Part shown: one piece after another, positions 1 through 6,784 of the stretch
Numbering within the stretch: position 1 is the stretch's first letter
Layout: every line of letters starts with the position of its first letter
DNA from: Actinomadura_C sp036008685
GTDB lineage: Bacteria > Actinomycetota > Actinomycetes > Streptosporangiales > Streptosporangiaceae
NCBI GenBank assembly: GCA_036008685.1
Contig: DASYNF010000084.1
Span: 1-35,704, forward strand
Length of the DNA stretch: 35,704 bases
Direction of reading: 5' to 3'
Made by a program: the position numbers and the translations under genes
Notes under the pieces: generated by a model
What the model was told of the DNA's origin: nothing
Seen by the model: only the letters and a program-made list of their open reading frames with translations
Database searches by the model: none

Positions 1-740
1 ACGAGCAGTTCGTTGATGGCCACGTGCCGGGGCCGCGTCACGATGTAGCCGATCGCGTCCGCGATGTCGTCGGCATGCAGGGGTTCCATGGCGGCGAACC
101 GCTGCTTGATGCCCTCGAGGACCTCCGGCCTGTTGTGCCCGGCGAGCTCGGTGTCGACCGCACCGGGCTCCACCAGCGAGACCCGTACGTGCCGGCCGGT
201 GACCTCCTGGCGCAGCCCCTCGCTGAACGCGCCCACCCCGTGCTTGGTCGCGTTGTAGACGGCGCTCCCGTTGCGCGCGACCCGCCCGGCGACCGAACTG
301 ACGTTGACCAGGTCAGCGACCTGACGGGGACCGTCGTCGGCGGCGCTCAGCAGATGGGGCAACGCGGCGTGCGCGCAGTACAGCAGGCCGAGGAGGTTGA
401 CCTCCACCATGCGCTGCCATTCCGACAGCGGCGCGTCCACGGCCGGCCCGAGCAGCATCACCCCCGCGTTGTTGATCAATGTGTCCAGCCGCCCCAGCTC
501 GGCGACCGTACGCTCCACCACCTCGCGCGCCTGCTCCTCCACGCTGACGTCGCCGGTCAGCACCACGGCCGTTCCGCCGGCACCGCGGATCTTGTCCGCG
601 AGCTCCTCCAGGCGCTCGGTGCGCCGTGCCACCAGCGCGACCGCCGCGCCCTGCTCGGCCAGCGCGAGCGCCGTGGCCGCCCCGATGCCGCTCGAGGCCC
701 CGGTGACCAGCGCCGCCGTCCCATCCAGCCGATTAGACAT
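1..740 (-). CDS. SDR-family oxidoreductase, C-terminus cut by window edge
   Basis: A classical short-chain dehydrogenase/reductase: an NAD(P)-dependent oxidoreductase with a cytosolic Rossmann fold. The cofactor motif GASSGIG is at residues 14-20, NNAG at 90-93, the catalytic Ser in NVSS at about 148-149, and the Tyr-x3-Lys pair is Y162/K166 (YNATK). The ATG at 738-740 is preceded by a strong ribosome binding site, TGGAGGGG. About 246 residues are visible, close to the usual 250, so only the last few are missing beyond position 1. The substrate cannot be inferred; the sequence resembles the YdfG-like clan of broad-specificity SDRs. No partner gene is adjacent on the same strand. Confident on family, not on reaction. 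Confidence 0.93.
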   Translation of the reverse strand, partial: MSNRLDGTAALVTGASSGIGAATALALAEQGAAVALVARRTERLEELADKIRGAGGTAVVLTGDVSVEEQAREVVERTVAELGRLDTLINNAGVMLLGPAVDAPLSEWQRMVEVNLLGLLYCAHAALPHLLSAADDGPRQVADLVNVSSVAGRVARNGSAVYNATKHGVGAFSEGLRQEVTGRHVRVSLVEPGAVDTELAGHNRPEVLEGIKQRFAAMEPLHADDIADAIGYIVTRPRHVAINELL

Positions 741-1143
741 CGCCCCTCCAAAAGATCATGGCCGACGCAGTACGAGTCGGATCCGTAAAGTCCATGACGA
801 GGGTTTCACGGGACAGAATCATCGTGTGCGGCGCCCGCCGCGCAGGGGGCGGCGGCCGCAGGCCGGACCGGCCGGTTCGGCGGCCTAGGCCGAGCATGGC
901 CTGCTCCACCTGATCCGGGCTCAGCGGTGGCTCGGCGACCGGCTTCACGGGCAGTAATCAAGACGCTGACTCTCGGATACCTCGAGTGTTGGGCAGCCAG
1001 GGTGATATCCAGGGCGCCGAAGATGGTGGCCCGCCGGTCGTGGTCGGCGCCTCTGGTTTCACCCTTTCCCGACGGCTGGTCTTGCCAGGGCAAGCCTGGT
1101 AGGACGTGGAGAAGATCGGCGACGGTGACTCCGGGAGGCGCCC
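741..1143. other. Intergenic region, no supported gene
   Basis: This 400-bp stretch separates the divergent SDR and SRPBCC genes and should carry both promoters. A 71-codon minus-strand frame (733-948, GTG start) runs into the SDR start, but it has no ribosome binding site and a low-complexity Pro/Arg centre, so I do not call it. A GC-rich segment near 830-885 could form secondary structure. I see no clear -10/-35 pair. Confidence 0.4.
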
Positions 1144-1569
1144 ATGCGGTACGAGATCGAGGTCGACATCGAGGCCGCGCCGGAGGCGGTGTGGGCGGTG
1201 CTGGCCGACGTGGAGCGCTGGCCGGAATGGACGCCGTCGATGACCCTGGTGCGGCGGCTCGAAGACGGCCCGTTCGGCGTCGGCAGCACGGTCCGCGTGC
1301 GGCAGCCCAGGCTCCCGCAGGCTGTGTACACCGTCACCGAGTATGAGCCTGGGCAGACCTTCAGCTGGGCGGCGAGGTTTCCGGGCGTAACGACCGCCGG
1401 TGGCCACCACGTCGTCCCACACGGAGACGGCCAGGCGACCGTTCGGCTCACTCTCGACCAGACCGGCGTGCTCGCACCGCTCGTCGGACTGTTCGCGGCC
1501 CGGCTGGCCCGCCGCTACGTCACCCTGGAGGCCGAAGGCCTCAAACGAGGCTGCGAATCCCTACCCTGA
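1144..1569 (+). CDS. SRPBCC family protein (polyketide cyclase/dehydrase-like)
   Basis: A 141-residue protein of the START/SRPBCC (Bet v1-like) fold, which forms a hydrophobic ligand pocket. The N-terminus shows the family signature: a first strand, then ceded by APEAVWAVLADVERWPEW at about residues 15-32, followed by the TPSM segment. A C-terminal long helix (about residues 115-138) ends the protein, as expected for a single-domain member. The ATG at 1144 is preceded by GGGAGG at a good distance. Such proteins bind lipids, polyketides or other small hydrophobic molecules, or are simply annotated as cyclase/dehydrase. The ligand here is unknown. Neighbours give no hint, since the gene stands alone. 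Confidence 0.9.
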   Translation: MRYEIEVDIEAAPEAVWAVLADVERWPEWTPSMTLVRRLEDGPFGVGSTVRVRQPRLPQAVYTVTEYEPGQTFSWAARFPGVTTAGGHHVVPHGDGQATVRLTLDQTGVLAPLVGLFAARLARRYVTLEAEGLKRGCESLP

Positions 1570-1961
1570 TCAGCCACTGATGCCTCGGCCTATCGTCGTG
1601 AGCCGACCGCGCCGGCCACCCCGGCATGCCACCGGACTCGTGAACGTTCGTGGTCACCGCACTAGCGAGGTTGCCGCCGCCCTGGAGGGCTGGCGGCCGG
1701 ACGGTCAGGGTGGCGGTCCCCTCATCGAGTCCGAAGGAGTCCCGCTGTGATCACGTTCGACGACATCCGCGCCCAATGAGGGGGCCGCTGTCCTGGGATT
1801 CTGCTGATGCAACTAACAGTGACGTCGTCGCCGGTCTTAAGCCGGCCGTCGTACCCGCGCGCGGTCACGGTCGAACCAGCCACCACACGGGCACGGTGAC
1901 CGTCGGCCGAGTGCATCCCCGTGGTCCAACACGGCCGATCGGTCTCCCCGGTGTAACAGTT
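1570..1961. other. Gene-poor stretch after the SRPBCC gene
   Basis: Nearly 400 bp without a complete gene. The only gene-like signal is a well-placed ribosome binding site and GTG start at 1734-1749 that opens a reading frame of ten codons (see the fragment at 1747-1779). Longer open frames through here are on both strands and lack coding character. The region looks like the eroded edge of the accessory stretch that runs to about 5700. Confidence 0.4.
1747..1779 (+). pseudogene. Truncated gene start (10 codons), possibly MmcQ/YjbR-like
   Basis: AAGGAG at 1734-1739 sits seven bases before a GTG, which opens the peptide MITFDDIRAQ and then stops at TGA 1777-1779. The opening MITFDDIRA resembles the first residues of MmcQ/YjbR-family proteins, which commonly begin with a hydrophobic residue, Thr or Trp, then DDVR. 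Only the beginning is left, as if the rest was deleted. Ten residues are too few to prove the family, so treat this as a suggestion. Confidence 0.25.
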
Positions 1962-2636
1962 TCAGCCGACGTCCGAACCGCGACGGCGGGTCACGAGGCG
2001 ACGGGTCACGACAAGCCCGGCGCCGAGCACGATCACCGCAACGATTCCGCCGATGAGCCACGGTTGCCAGTTCGAGGCGGTGTGGCCGGAGACCGTGACG
2101 ATCTTCCCTTCGCCTGGTGTGGAGGTGATGTTGCGAGGGGTGAGGATCAGATCGTCCGAACTCAGCAGGTCGTTATTCTGGCGGAAGTCATCCAGGCCGC
2201 CGCTGTAGGCCTTGCCGGTGGAGTCGATCAGCTCGGCGGTGCTGTCGGATTTGCGTGCGACATACAGTGTGATCAGCTCGAGCGATCCGTTCTGGTGTTT
2301 CACCAGGATGGAGCGTTCGAAAACTGTTGCGGCGGGCCCGGCGAAGTCCTGCGCCGCCTTACCGACCGCCCCGTTCAGGTGGCAGCCGGCGTCGGCATCA
2401 CACGGGGACGCGGACAGCACTTTGGACTTCAACTGCTCCGGAGTGTAGTGGGCGGCGAAATTGGCAAGTCGATCCTCACTCGTCCCGCCACTGTCGAACT
2501 TATCGTTCTTGACGTTGGTCGATTCCGCGTACTCCAGGAACAGATCCGGCGCCGAAGTCGGCGGCGTCGACGAACCGCACGCCGACACCATCAACGGGAT
2601 CAACGCCGCGACTATCCCAGAGCCAGCACGCATCAT
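1962..2636 (-). CDS. Putative lipoprotein with C-terminal transmembrane helix
   Basis: A 224-residue exported protein of unknown function. The start is taken at the ATG 2634-2636, behind GGAAGGAAG at proper spacing; a longer frame up to 2756 lacks such a site and would bury the signal peptide. The N-terminus is a lipoprotein signal with lipobox VSAC, so Cys20 would be lipidated. An extracytoplasmic domain of roughly 150 residues with a likely disulfide pair (Cys in SPCDADAGC) follows. A C-terminal helix (about residues 190-210, rich in Ile/Val/Gly/Leu) ends in an Arg-rich tail, RRLVTRRR. Lipid anchor plus helix would hold the domain at the membrane at both ends. I recognise no domain family. 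It lies in the gene-poor accessory stretch. Confidence 0.72.
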   Translation of the reverse strand: MMRAGSGIVAALIPLMVSACGSSTPPTSAPDLFLEYAESTNVKNDKFDSGGTSEDRLANFAAHYTPEQLKSKVLSASPCDADAGCHLNGAVGKAAQDFAGPAATVFERSILVKHQNGSLELITLYVARKSDSTAELIDSTGKAYSGGLDDFRQNNDLLSSDDLILTPRNITSTPGEGKIVTVSGHTASNWQPWLIGGIVAVIVLGAGLVVTRRLVTRRRGSDVG

Positions 2637-2986
2637 GAACTTCCTTCCACAGTTCGGGCAGATCGCAAGCGCGCAATACGCAGCCGCAGACTCGTCACCA
2701 GCACTGTCTACTAGGCCAGTGCTGGGAGGGGTCCCGAGTCGTGTCTCGACCATCACCTCTCACCCGATCCGACAGCGGATCCTTCTGAAACCGCTGGAAC
2801 ATCGCTGGATAGCCGGTGAACTTGTCCGCTCGGAAGGCCGGCAGCGATGGCTGGATGACACGTAGGCAGAACAGCGGCTTCACCGCGGAGGTGCTTCAGC
2901 ATGGTGAACGGCGATTGATGCACGGCCAGTCGCCCTCGGGCGATACCCGCTGTTACGACTTGGACATGCGCGGGTAGGGCCAGGGC
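2637..2986. other. Intergenic region, no supported gene
   Basis: About 350 bp between the divergent lipoprotein gene and the small plus-strand gene at 2987. A 62-codon minus-strand frame (2695-2883) has somewhat protein-like composition but no ribosome binding site and no recognisable domain, so it is not called. The segment should hold the promoters for both flanking genes; I see no convincing consensus boxes. Confidence 0.35.
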
Positions 2987-3169
2987 ATGGCTGATCTAGG
3001 AGACACGTTCCGGCCCGGCGAACAGGCACCGGAGAGCGGCTTTTACCAATGCGACTGTCCAGGCGCTCACCGCTGGAGCACTAACGTCGCCGGGCATACG
3101 CTGCCGCCGATGCCCGCGGATTGCAGCGGAAGCCAATGGAAACTCGCGGAGAAACGTCCCGTCAGATGA
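2987..3169 (+). CDS. Small YjzC-like conserved protein
   Basis: A 60-residue soluble protein. The opening FRPGEQAPESGFYQC (about residues 8-22) matches the small YjzC-type family pattern, in which a FRPGxxAPxSGxY opening is followed by a short beta-rich stretch and a C-terminal basic strand. Two Cys (CDC) near residue 22 and a third Cys at about 46, together with His residues, might bind a metal, as seen in related small actinobacterial proteins with Cys/His pairs. This is an inference. The ATG at 2987 follows a purine-rich GGGCCAGGGC. Function is unknown for the whole family. The gene stands alone in the accessory stretch. Confidence 0.6.
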   Translation: MADLGDTFRPGEQAPESGFYQCDCPGAHRWSTNVAGHTLPPMPADCSGSQWKLAEKRPVR

Positions 3170-3405
3170 CGGTCCCGCCGGGTTCAGTCAGACTCGGACG
3201 GATAGGGGAGAACTCGAGCAGCGGGCGTGCGGCCTTCGGCGCAGACGCCTCATGACCAAGGTTTCAGTGGTGCGAACTAACGGCTGCTCGGAGGTCGGCC
3301 CCTCCCCGGCTGGTCCGGACGTGTGCGTGTGTGTGATGAGAGGAGGTGATGTGCGAGGGGATTGCTGTACTTCCGTGCTGTACAGCCACCGCATTCACCT
3401 GTTGG

Positions 3406-3960
3406 CTATGAGCCACTATTCAGGAAGATCAAGCTCTTGGGATTTAGCACATCACTGGCCGGATCAGGACAGGCATCCATATCATTGCCGTCCCGCGTGG
3501 TCGTCGCACTCCACTTGAAGTTCCTGCCATATCGCTGCAGCTCATTCATGGGGAACAATCCCATTATCGTCCTCTTGCTCCGCGCAGCCTCCCCAGCCAC
3601 GTTCACGTTGGCTTCCCCGGATACGAAGTAACCGACCTGGCGGCCATCCAAGTACTTAACACCCAGCTGATCAGCAGCGGAACCGTCGGCCGACGCAACA
3701 TTGACGTAGAATCCTGCCGTCCCTGAGCTAATCTCACTCGTGGTCACCGACCACGTCACTTCGAGGTTGCTCCCATTCCGCCGGAGCGAGACACCCGTCA
3801 AGTCAAGACCTCCTCCATCGGCCTTGGGGTCGTCGCAGCTGTTAGCCATATTGCTAGCGGGTGGAGTTGAGGCCGATGCCGGGGGGTGCACCGTGGCCGC
3901 TGGTGAGGATGATGCCGCTGTCCCCGGGCTTTGGCTTGACGAAGAATAGGCGGCGACCAA
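3406..3960 (-). CDS. Putative exported protein, uncertain or damaged N-terminus
   Basis: An exported beta-rich domain of unknown function. The called start is TTG at 3958-3960, giving 184 residues. It begins with a Ser/Pro/Ala-rich linker (residues 5-37) of the kind found after a membrane anchor. A domain with alternating strands follows, with Cys42 and a late Cys (in MDACPDP) that may form a disulfide. Upstream in the same frame the sequence continues as a hydrophobic run, PIVASIITLVAAY, which looks like the end of a signal or membrane helix. No ATG or GTG precedes it before an in-frame stop near 4012. Either a nonstandard start is used or the true N-terminus was lost by frameshift. Lower GC than the flanking chromosome suggests acquisition. 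No family recognised. Confidence 0.55.
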   Translation of the reverse strand: MVAAYSSSSQSPGTAASSSPAATVHPPASASTPPASNMANSCDDPKADGGGLDLTGVSLRRNGSNLEVTWSVTTSEISSGTAGFYVNVASADGSAADQLGVKYLDGRQVGYFVSGEANVNVAGEAARSKRTIMGLFPMNELQRYGRNFKWSATTTRDGNDMDACPDPASDVLNPKSLIFLNSGS

Positions 3961-4230
3961 AGTAATGATGGAGGCAACGATAGGACAGGAATTCCCGGAC
4001 GAGAGAGCATACGATCGACCCTACGCATTGGCGCAGTCGGACGTATGGGCAACACTGCAACCCGTCCGCGGCTCCGACCACACCGATGGTCTTCTGATCC
4101 ATAGAAGGATCATCACCGTGCGGGGCGCCCTTGAAGACGTGGAGGAAGTTCTCATCCGGTTGGGGAGATTGGCTCTGTTCAGGGCGTCTACGGTTTCGGG
4201 TGTTGGGTCGTCGTTGTGGAGAGCCGGGTC

Positions 4231-4500
4231 ATGAGTGAGGGCGGGTTTCACGAGATCGGCCAGGAGTTGCGGCGGCTCCGGTTGGCCGCGGGGCTGTCTG
4301 GTGTCGAGCTGGCTACACGACCTGCGGCATGCGTCCGCGACCCTGCTGCTCAATTCCGGAGTGTCGCTCAAGGAGGTCGCCAGGCGGCTGGGTCACAGCG
4401 TGGATGTGCTGTGGAAGGTTTGCGCGGGCTGCATGGACTGGACTAGCAACGGATCAACAACTTGATCAACAACTTGATGAACAAGGCACTCACCGACTGA
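4231..4500 (+). pseudogene. Chimeric remnant: XRE regulator N-terminus joined to tyrosine-recombinase C-terminus
   Basis: From the ATG at 4231 the frame reads like the first helix of an XRE/Cro helix-turn-helix protein (IGQELRRLRLAAGLSGVELA). At about 4310 the sense passes to another frame, in which HDLRHASATLLLNSGVSLKEVARRLGHS (start 4316) is the HxxR and GH box of a tyrosine integrase. The Tyr expected in the K-V-Y-A motif after the GH box is Cys (KVCAGC). That frame stops at 4463-4465. A third frame continues RINNLINNLMNKALTD to TGA 4498-4500, the usual kind of helical integrase tail. Two frame changes and the lost nucleophile mean no active recombinase. The juxtaposition suggests an internal deletion of an element that carried both an XRE gene and int. 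Confidence 0.75.
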
Positions 4501-4540
4501 TCGCGGCTACGTTCAAAGGGCTCCGGCTCATTCCGGGGCC
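4473..4540 (+). repeat. Direct repeat copy A (integrase tail plus terminator stem)
   Basis: This 68-bp segment matches 5374-5442 at roughly 80 percent identity with a one-base gap. It covers the last codons of the integrase remnant, its TGA stop, a short spacer (CTGATCGCGG) and the terminator hairpin. The copies keep equivalent stop codons and hairpins, which points to two related integrase 3' ends rather than chance similarity. Confidence 0.75.
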
Positions 4541-4546
4541 TTTTTT
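4515..4546 (+). terminator. Intrinsic terminator after the integrase remnant
   Basis: The stem AAAGGGCTCCGG pairs with CCGGGGCCTTTT around a six-base loop, with one G-T wobble inside and a T-run at 4541-4546. It lies 14 bp after the stop of the integrase tail and would end transcription of that gene. Confidence 0.75.
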
Positions 4547-4595
4547 GGCCGTTTGAGGGCCGTAGGAAGCACCTTTGGGATTGCCTCCTCAGCCA

Positions 4596-5264
4596 TCAGC
4601 CGGCAACAGACGGGTACCGGGCTGCCGTGAGGTCCTGGGCAAGGTCCTCCAAGGTCAGTTCGGCGTTCAGCAAGCTGACCACTTCCTGTGTCAAAGGGCG
4701 GAGGGCATAGACGTGACGCACTGCCTCAAGATGCACGGGAACTTCGTAGTAGTCCTGAGCGAACCGCTGAAATGCCTCCGGGGACGGATCTATGAGCAGT
4801 TGGAACAGGGCCGCCGCCCCGTCGGGGTCGCTATTGCCGTCCGGGTAGTCGATCTCGCCTGCCTGCCAGCGGTCGTCGCTGGTCTCGCGCCATAGGCAGG
4901 CAGTCACGACCGGCATCCCGTCCTCGTCGCAGAAGGCCGGCTCTTCCACGCAGTGCCTGAAGACCTCCGGGACCGCATCGAGCACCCCCGGCCACGTCCC
5001 ATCGTTGACATACGGACTCATAGCTGATTCATGGTCAAAGCCACGGACATATGCGCCTGCTGCCGAGAAGACGATGGAGTACTCATCTCCGGAGCCGTTG
5101 GACATCGAGGCCATCTCCTCCTGCGGGGACCAGTCCGCAGTGAAGGAGTAGTACCGGCTCTCCCAATACGGGCTCAGGATGGCCTCCAGCACCGCCATGG
5201 AACGGCAGAGATCACGGAGTGTCCGAACGTCGGGTAGCAGGCGAGCCACATGATGAAGAGTCAC
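4596..5264 (-). CDS. Actinobacterial conserved hypothetical protein
   Basis: A soluble, acidic protein of about 222 residues of a type I recall as widespread in actinomycetes but without assigned function. Recognisable conserved stretches are LPDVRTLRD with a following LEAILSP.WESRYYSF, the GSGDEYSIVF block, RGFDHES.MSPY, and VRHVYALRPLTQEVV near the C-terminus. No membrane segment or signal peptide is visible. I prefer the GTG at 5262-5264, behind a GGATGG, because it leaves a start just before the conserved LPDVRTL block. The open frame continues up to an alternative start at 5357, but the extra 31 residues look unlike the family. The gene is intact although it lies exactly between the two integrase-tail repeats, so it may be cargo of the lost element. 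Confidence 0.75.
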   Translation of the reverse strand: MTLHHVARLLPDVRTLRDLCRSMAVLEAILSPYWESRYYSFTADWSPQEEMASMSNGSGDEYSIVFSAAGAYVRGFDHESAMSPYVNDGTWPGVLDAVPEVFRHCVEEPAFCDEDGMPVVTACLWRETSDDRWQAGEIDYPDGNSDPDGAAALFQLLIDPSPEAFQRFAQDYYEVPVHLEAVRHVYALRPLTQEVVSLLNAELTLEDLAQDLTAARYPSVAG

Positions 5265-5373
5265 GCCGCCATCCAACAGGACACCAGTGACGTCATTCGC
5301 CAGCAGATGGTGCGATCCCCCAACCAGAGGAAGCCACTGCCGCGCCAGCACAACCACAGTCCAACACCCGCGG

Positions 5374-5442
5374 CTTGATCAAGAGCGTGCTCATCGTCTG
5401 ATCGCGGGCTACGCTCCAAGGGCTCCGGTTCATCCCGGGGCC
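5374..5442 (+). repeat. Direct repeat copy B (second integrase tail plus terminator stem)
   Basis: Diverged copy of 4473-4540. It reads LIKSVLIV then TGA, parallel to LMNKALTD then TGA in copy A, followed by the same spacer and hairpin. No recognisable integrase coding sequence remains upstream of it, so only the last codons of a second integrase gene survive. Confidence 0.7.
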
Positions 5443-5453
5443 CTTCTCTTTTT
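5420..5453 (+). terminator. Intrinsic terminator of repeat copy B
   Basis: The stem GGGCTCCGG pairs with CCGGGGCCC across the loop TTCATC, followed by a pyrimidine-rich TTCTCTTTTT tail. It is the counterpart of the terminator at 4515-4546. Confidence 0.7.
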
Positions 5454-5607
5454 GCCGCCTGACCCGGGCCCTTGCTGGTCATCTCATCCCGCGTATATCC
5501 AGCGACCAGCGGCTGAGGGCCGCTTCGGGTGGCATACGGCTGCGGACATCCGAAACCCCGGCGACCTGCGTTCGGGCTGGTCGACCGGGGCCTTCAATGA
5601 TCATCTT

Positions 5608-5653
5608 GGGTGTCCCCGGCAGGATTCGAACCTGCGGCACATCGGTTGGGAGC
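5608..5653 (-). pseudogene. 3' half of a tRNA, probable attachment-site scar
   Basis: On the minus strand this segment folds as the 3' half of a tRNA. A 7-base anticodon loop CTCCCAA is followed by a variable region, a perfect five-pair T arm (GCAGG, TTCGAAT, CCTGC), the acceptor 3' strand CGGGGAC, discriminator A, and CCC in place of CCA. Upstream the expected anticodon-stem partner, D arm and GTCCCCG acceptor strand are absent. The sequence there becomes the terminator of the neighbouring operon. As read the anticodon is CCC; the body resembles actinobacterial tRNA-Arg(CCT), so the parent tRNA is uncertain. Retention from anticodon loop to 3' end is the usual extent of an att core left by tyrosine-integrase elements that use tRNA 3' ends. 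Confidence 0.72.
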
Positions 5654-5671
5654 ACGGTCCCGGCCACGGCT

Positions 5672-5704
5672 CCGGCCCGCGGATCCCGTGGATCCGCGGG
5701 CCGG
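5672..5704 (-). terminator. Terminator hairpin of the minus-strand sugar operon
   Basis: A perfect 15-bp inverted repeat (CCGGCCCGCGGATCC and its complement) with a three-base loop lies 38 bp beyond the stop of the binding-protein gene. There is no T-run, as is common in high-GC actinomycetes. Confidence 0.7.
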
Positions 5705-5742
5705 CCGGGGAACGCGGCCGTGACCGTGGTCGCGGTCGCGGG

Positions 5743-6741
5743 TCAGCGCAGGGACGGCGGGACGTCGGCGGAGTCGCCGATCCCCGTGAGGAACCCGGCG
5801 TAGTCCTTCACGGTCTCCTTGGTGACCAGCTTGCCCTGAAGGGTGTCGTCGGCCGGGACCGGCTTGCCGGCGAGGATGTCGGCGGTGAGGTCGGTGACCT
5901 TCTGGCCGAGGGCGAACGGCGACTCGGCGTTCGTGGCGTACATCTCTCCGGCCGCGACGGCGGCGAGCGCGTCCGAGATGCCGTCGTTGCCCACCAGCTT
6001 GACCTTGCCGGCGAGGCTGCGGGCCTTGAGCGCGGACAGCACTCCCATGGCCATCTCGTCGTTGGCGGCGTAGACGCCGTCGATCCCGGGGTTGGCCTGG
6101 AGCACGTTCGTCATCACGTCCAGTGCCTTGGCGCGGTCGAAGTTCGCCGACTGCTTGGCGACGACGGTGATGCCCTTGTGCTTGGCGATCTCCTCTTCGA
6201 ACCCCTTGCTGCGGTCCTGGGCGACGTTCGTGCCGAGGATCCCCTGGATCTCCACCACCTTGCCCTTGTCGCCGACGGCCTTGGCGAGGGCGTCGGCGGC
6301 GTTGCGGCCCGCCTGGACGGCGTCATAGCCGACGAAGCAGGTGAGCTTGCCGCCGGCGGGCTTGCGGTCGAAGGCCAGCACCGGGATGTTGGCGTTGTTG
6401 GCCTGGGTGACCGAGGCCGTGGCGGCCTGGCTGCTGACCGGGTCCAGGATGAGGACGCCCGTCTGCTTGGAGATGGCGGTCGTGGCGAGGTTGAGCGCCG
6501 TGGCGTCCGAGTTGTTGGCGTTCTGGACGGTCAGCTTGACACCCTTCTTCGCCGACTGTGCCTGCGCGCCGTTCTTCACGCTCACGAAGAACGGGTTGTT
6601 CAGCGTGCTCATGATCACGGTGGCGTCCTTCTTGCCGGATCCGCCCTTGGCGGCGGACCCCGCATCACCACCTCGGCTGCAGCCGGCCAGGGACAGGGAG
6701 GTGATCGCGGCGAGCGCGATGGCGGTACGGGCGATGCGCAT
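5743..6741 (-). CDS. rbsB: Sugar ABC transporter substrate-binding lipoprotein (RbsB-like)
   Basis: Extracytoplasmic receptor of a CUT2-type pentose/hexose importer, 332 residues. The ATG at 6739-6741 follows AAAGGAA; a longer frame to 6843 has no such site. The signal peptide has lipobox SLAGC with Cys21 as the anchor. The mature part is a periplasmic-binding-protein type 1 fold: VIMSTLNNPFF (about residues 37-47) is the ribose-binding-protein-like first strand and ligand loop, GILILDP-like and PVLAFDR segments follow, and GVYAANDEMAMGVLSAL is the second-domain signature. It is the last gene of the minus-strand cluster, 43 bp after the permease. Ribose-like specificity is inferred from rbsD and rbsK in the same cluster; 2-deoxyribose is an alternative. 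Confidence 0.93.
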   Translation of the reverse strand: MRIARTAIALAAITSLSLAGCSRGGDAGSAAKGGSGKKDATVIMSTLNNPFFVSVKNGAQAQSAKKGVKLTVQNANNSDATALNLATTAISKQTGVLILDPVSSQAATASVTQANNANIPVLAFDRKPAGGKLTCFVGYDAVQAGRNAADALAKAVGDKGKVVEIQGILGTNVAQDRSKGFEEEIAKHKGITVVAKQSANFDRAKALDVMTNVLQANPGIDGVYAANDEMAMGVLSALKARSLAGKVKLVGNDGISDALAAVAAGEMYATNAESPFALGQKVTDLTADILAGKPVPADDTLQGKLVTKETVKDYAGFLTGIGDSADVPPSLR

Positions 6742-6784
6742 GAGGGTTCCTTTTCGGGCGTACGGGTGGTGGGAGGCGGCCGGG

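Noticed and set aside
733..948. 71-codon minus-strand frame just upstream of the SDR gene
   Set aside because: GTG start without ribosome binding site, Pro/Arg low-complexity centre and no recognisable domain; its end merely overlaps the SDR start.
806..1093. Minus-strand frame with a fairly protein-like beginning
   Set aside because: Second half is Ala/Arg/Pro-rich and it opposes the promoter region of the SRPBCC gene; no domain seen.
2695..2883. 62-codon minus-strand frame
   Set aside because: Composition is acceptable but there is no start signal and no similarity I recognise.
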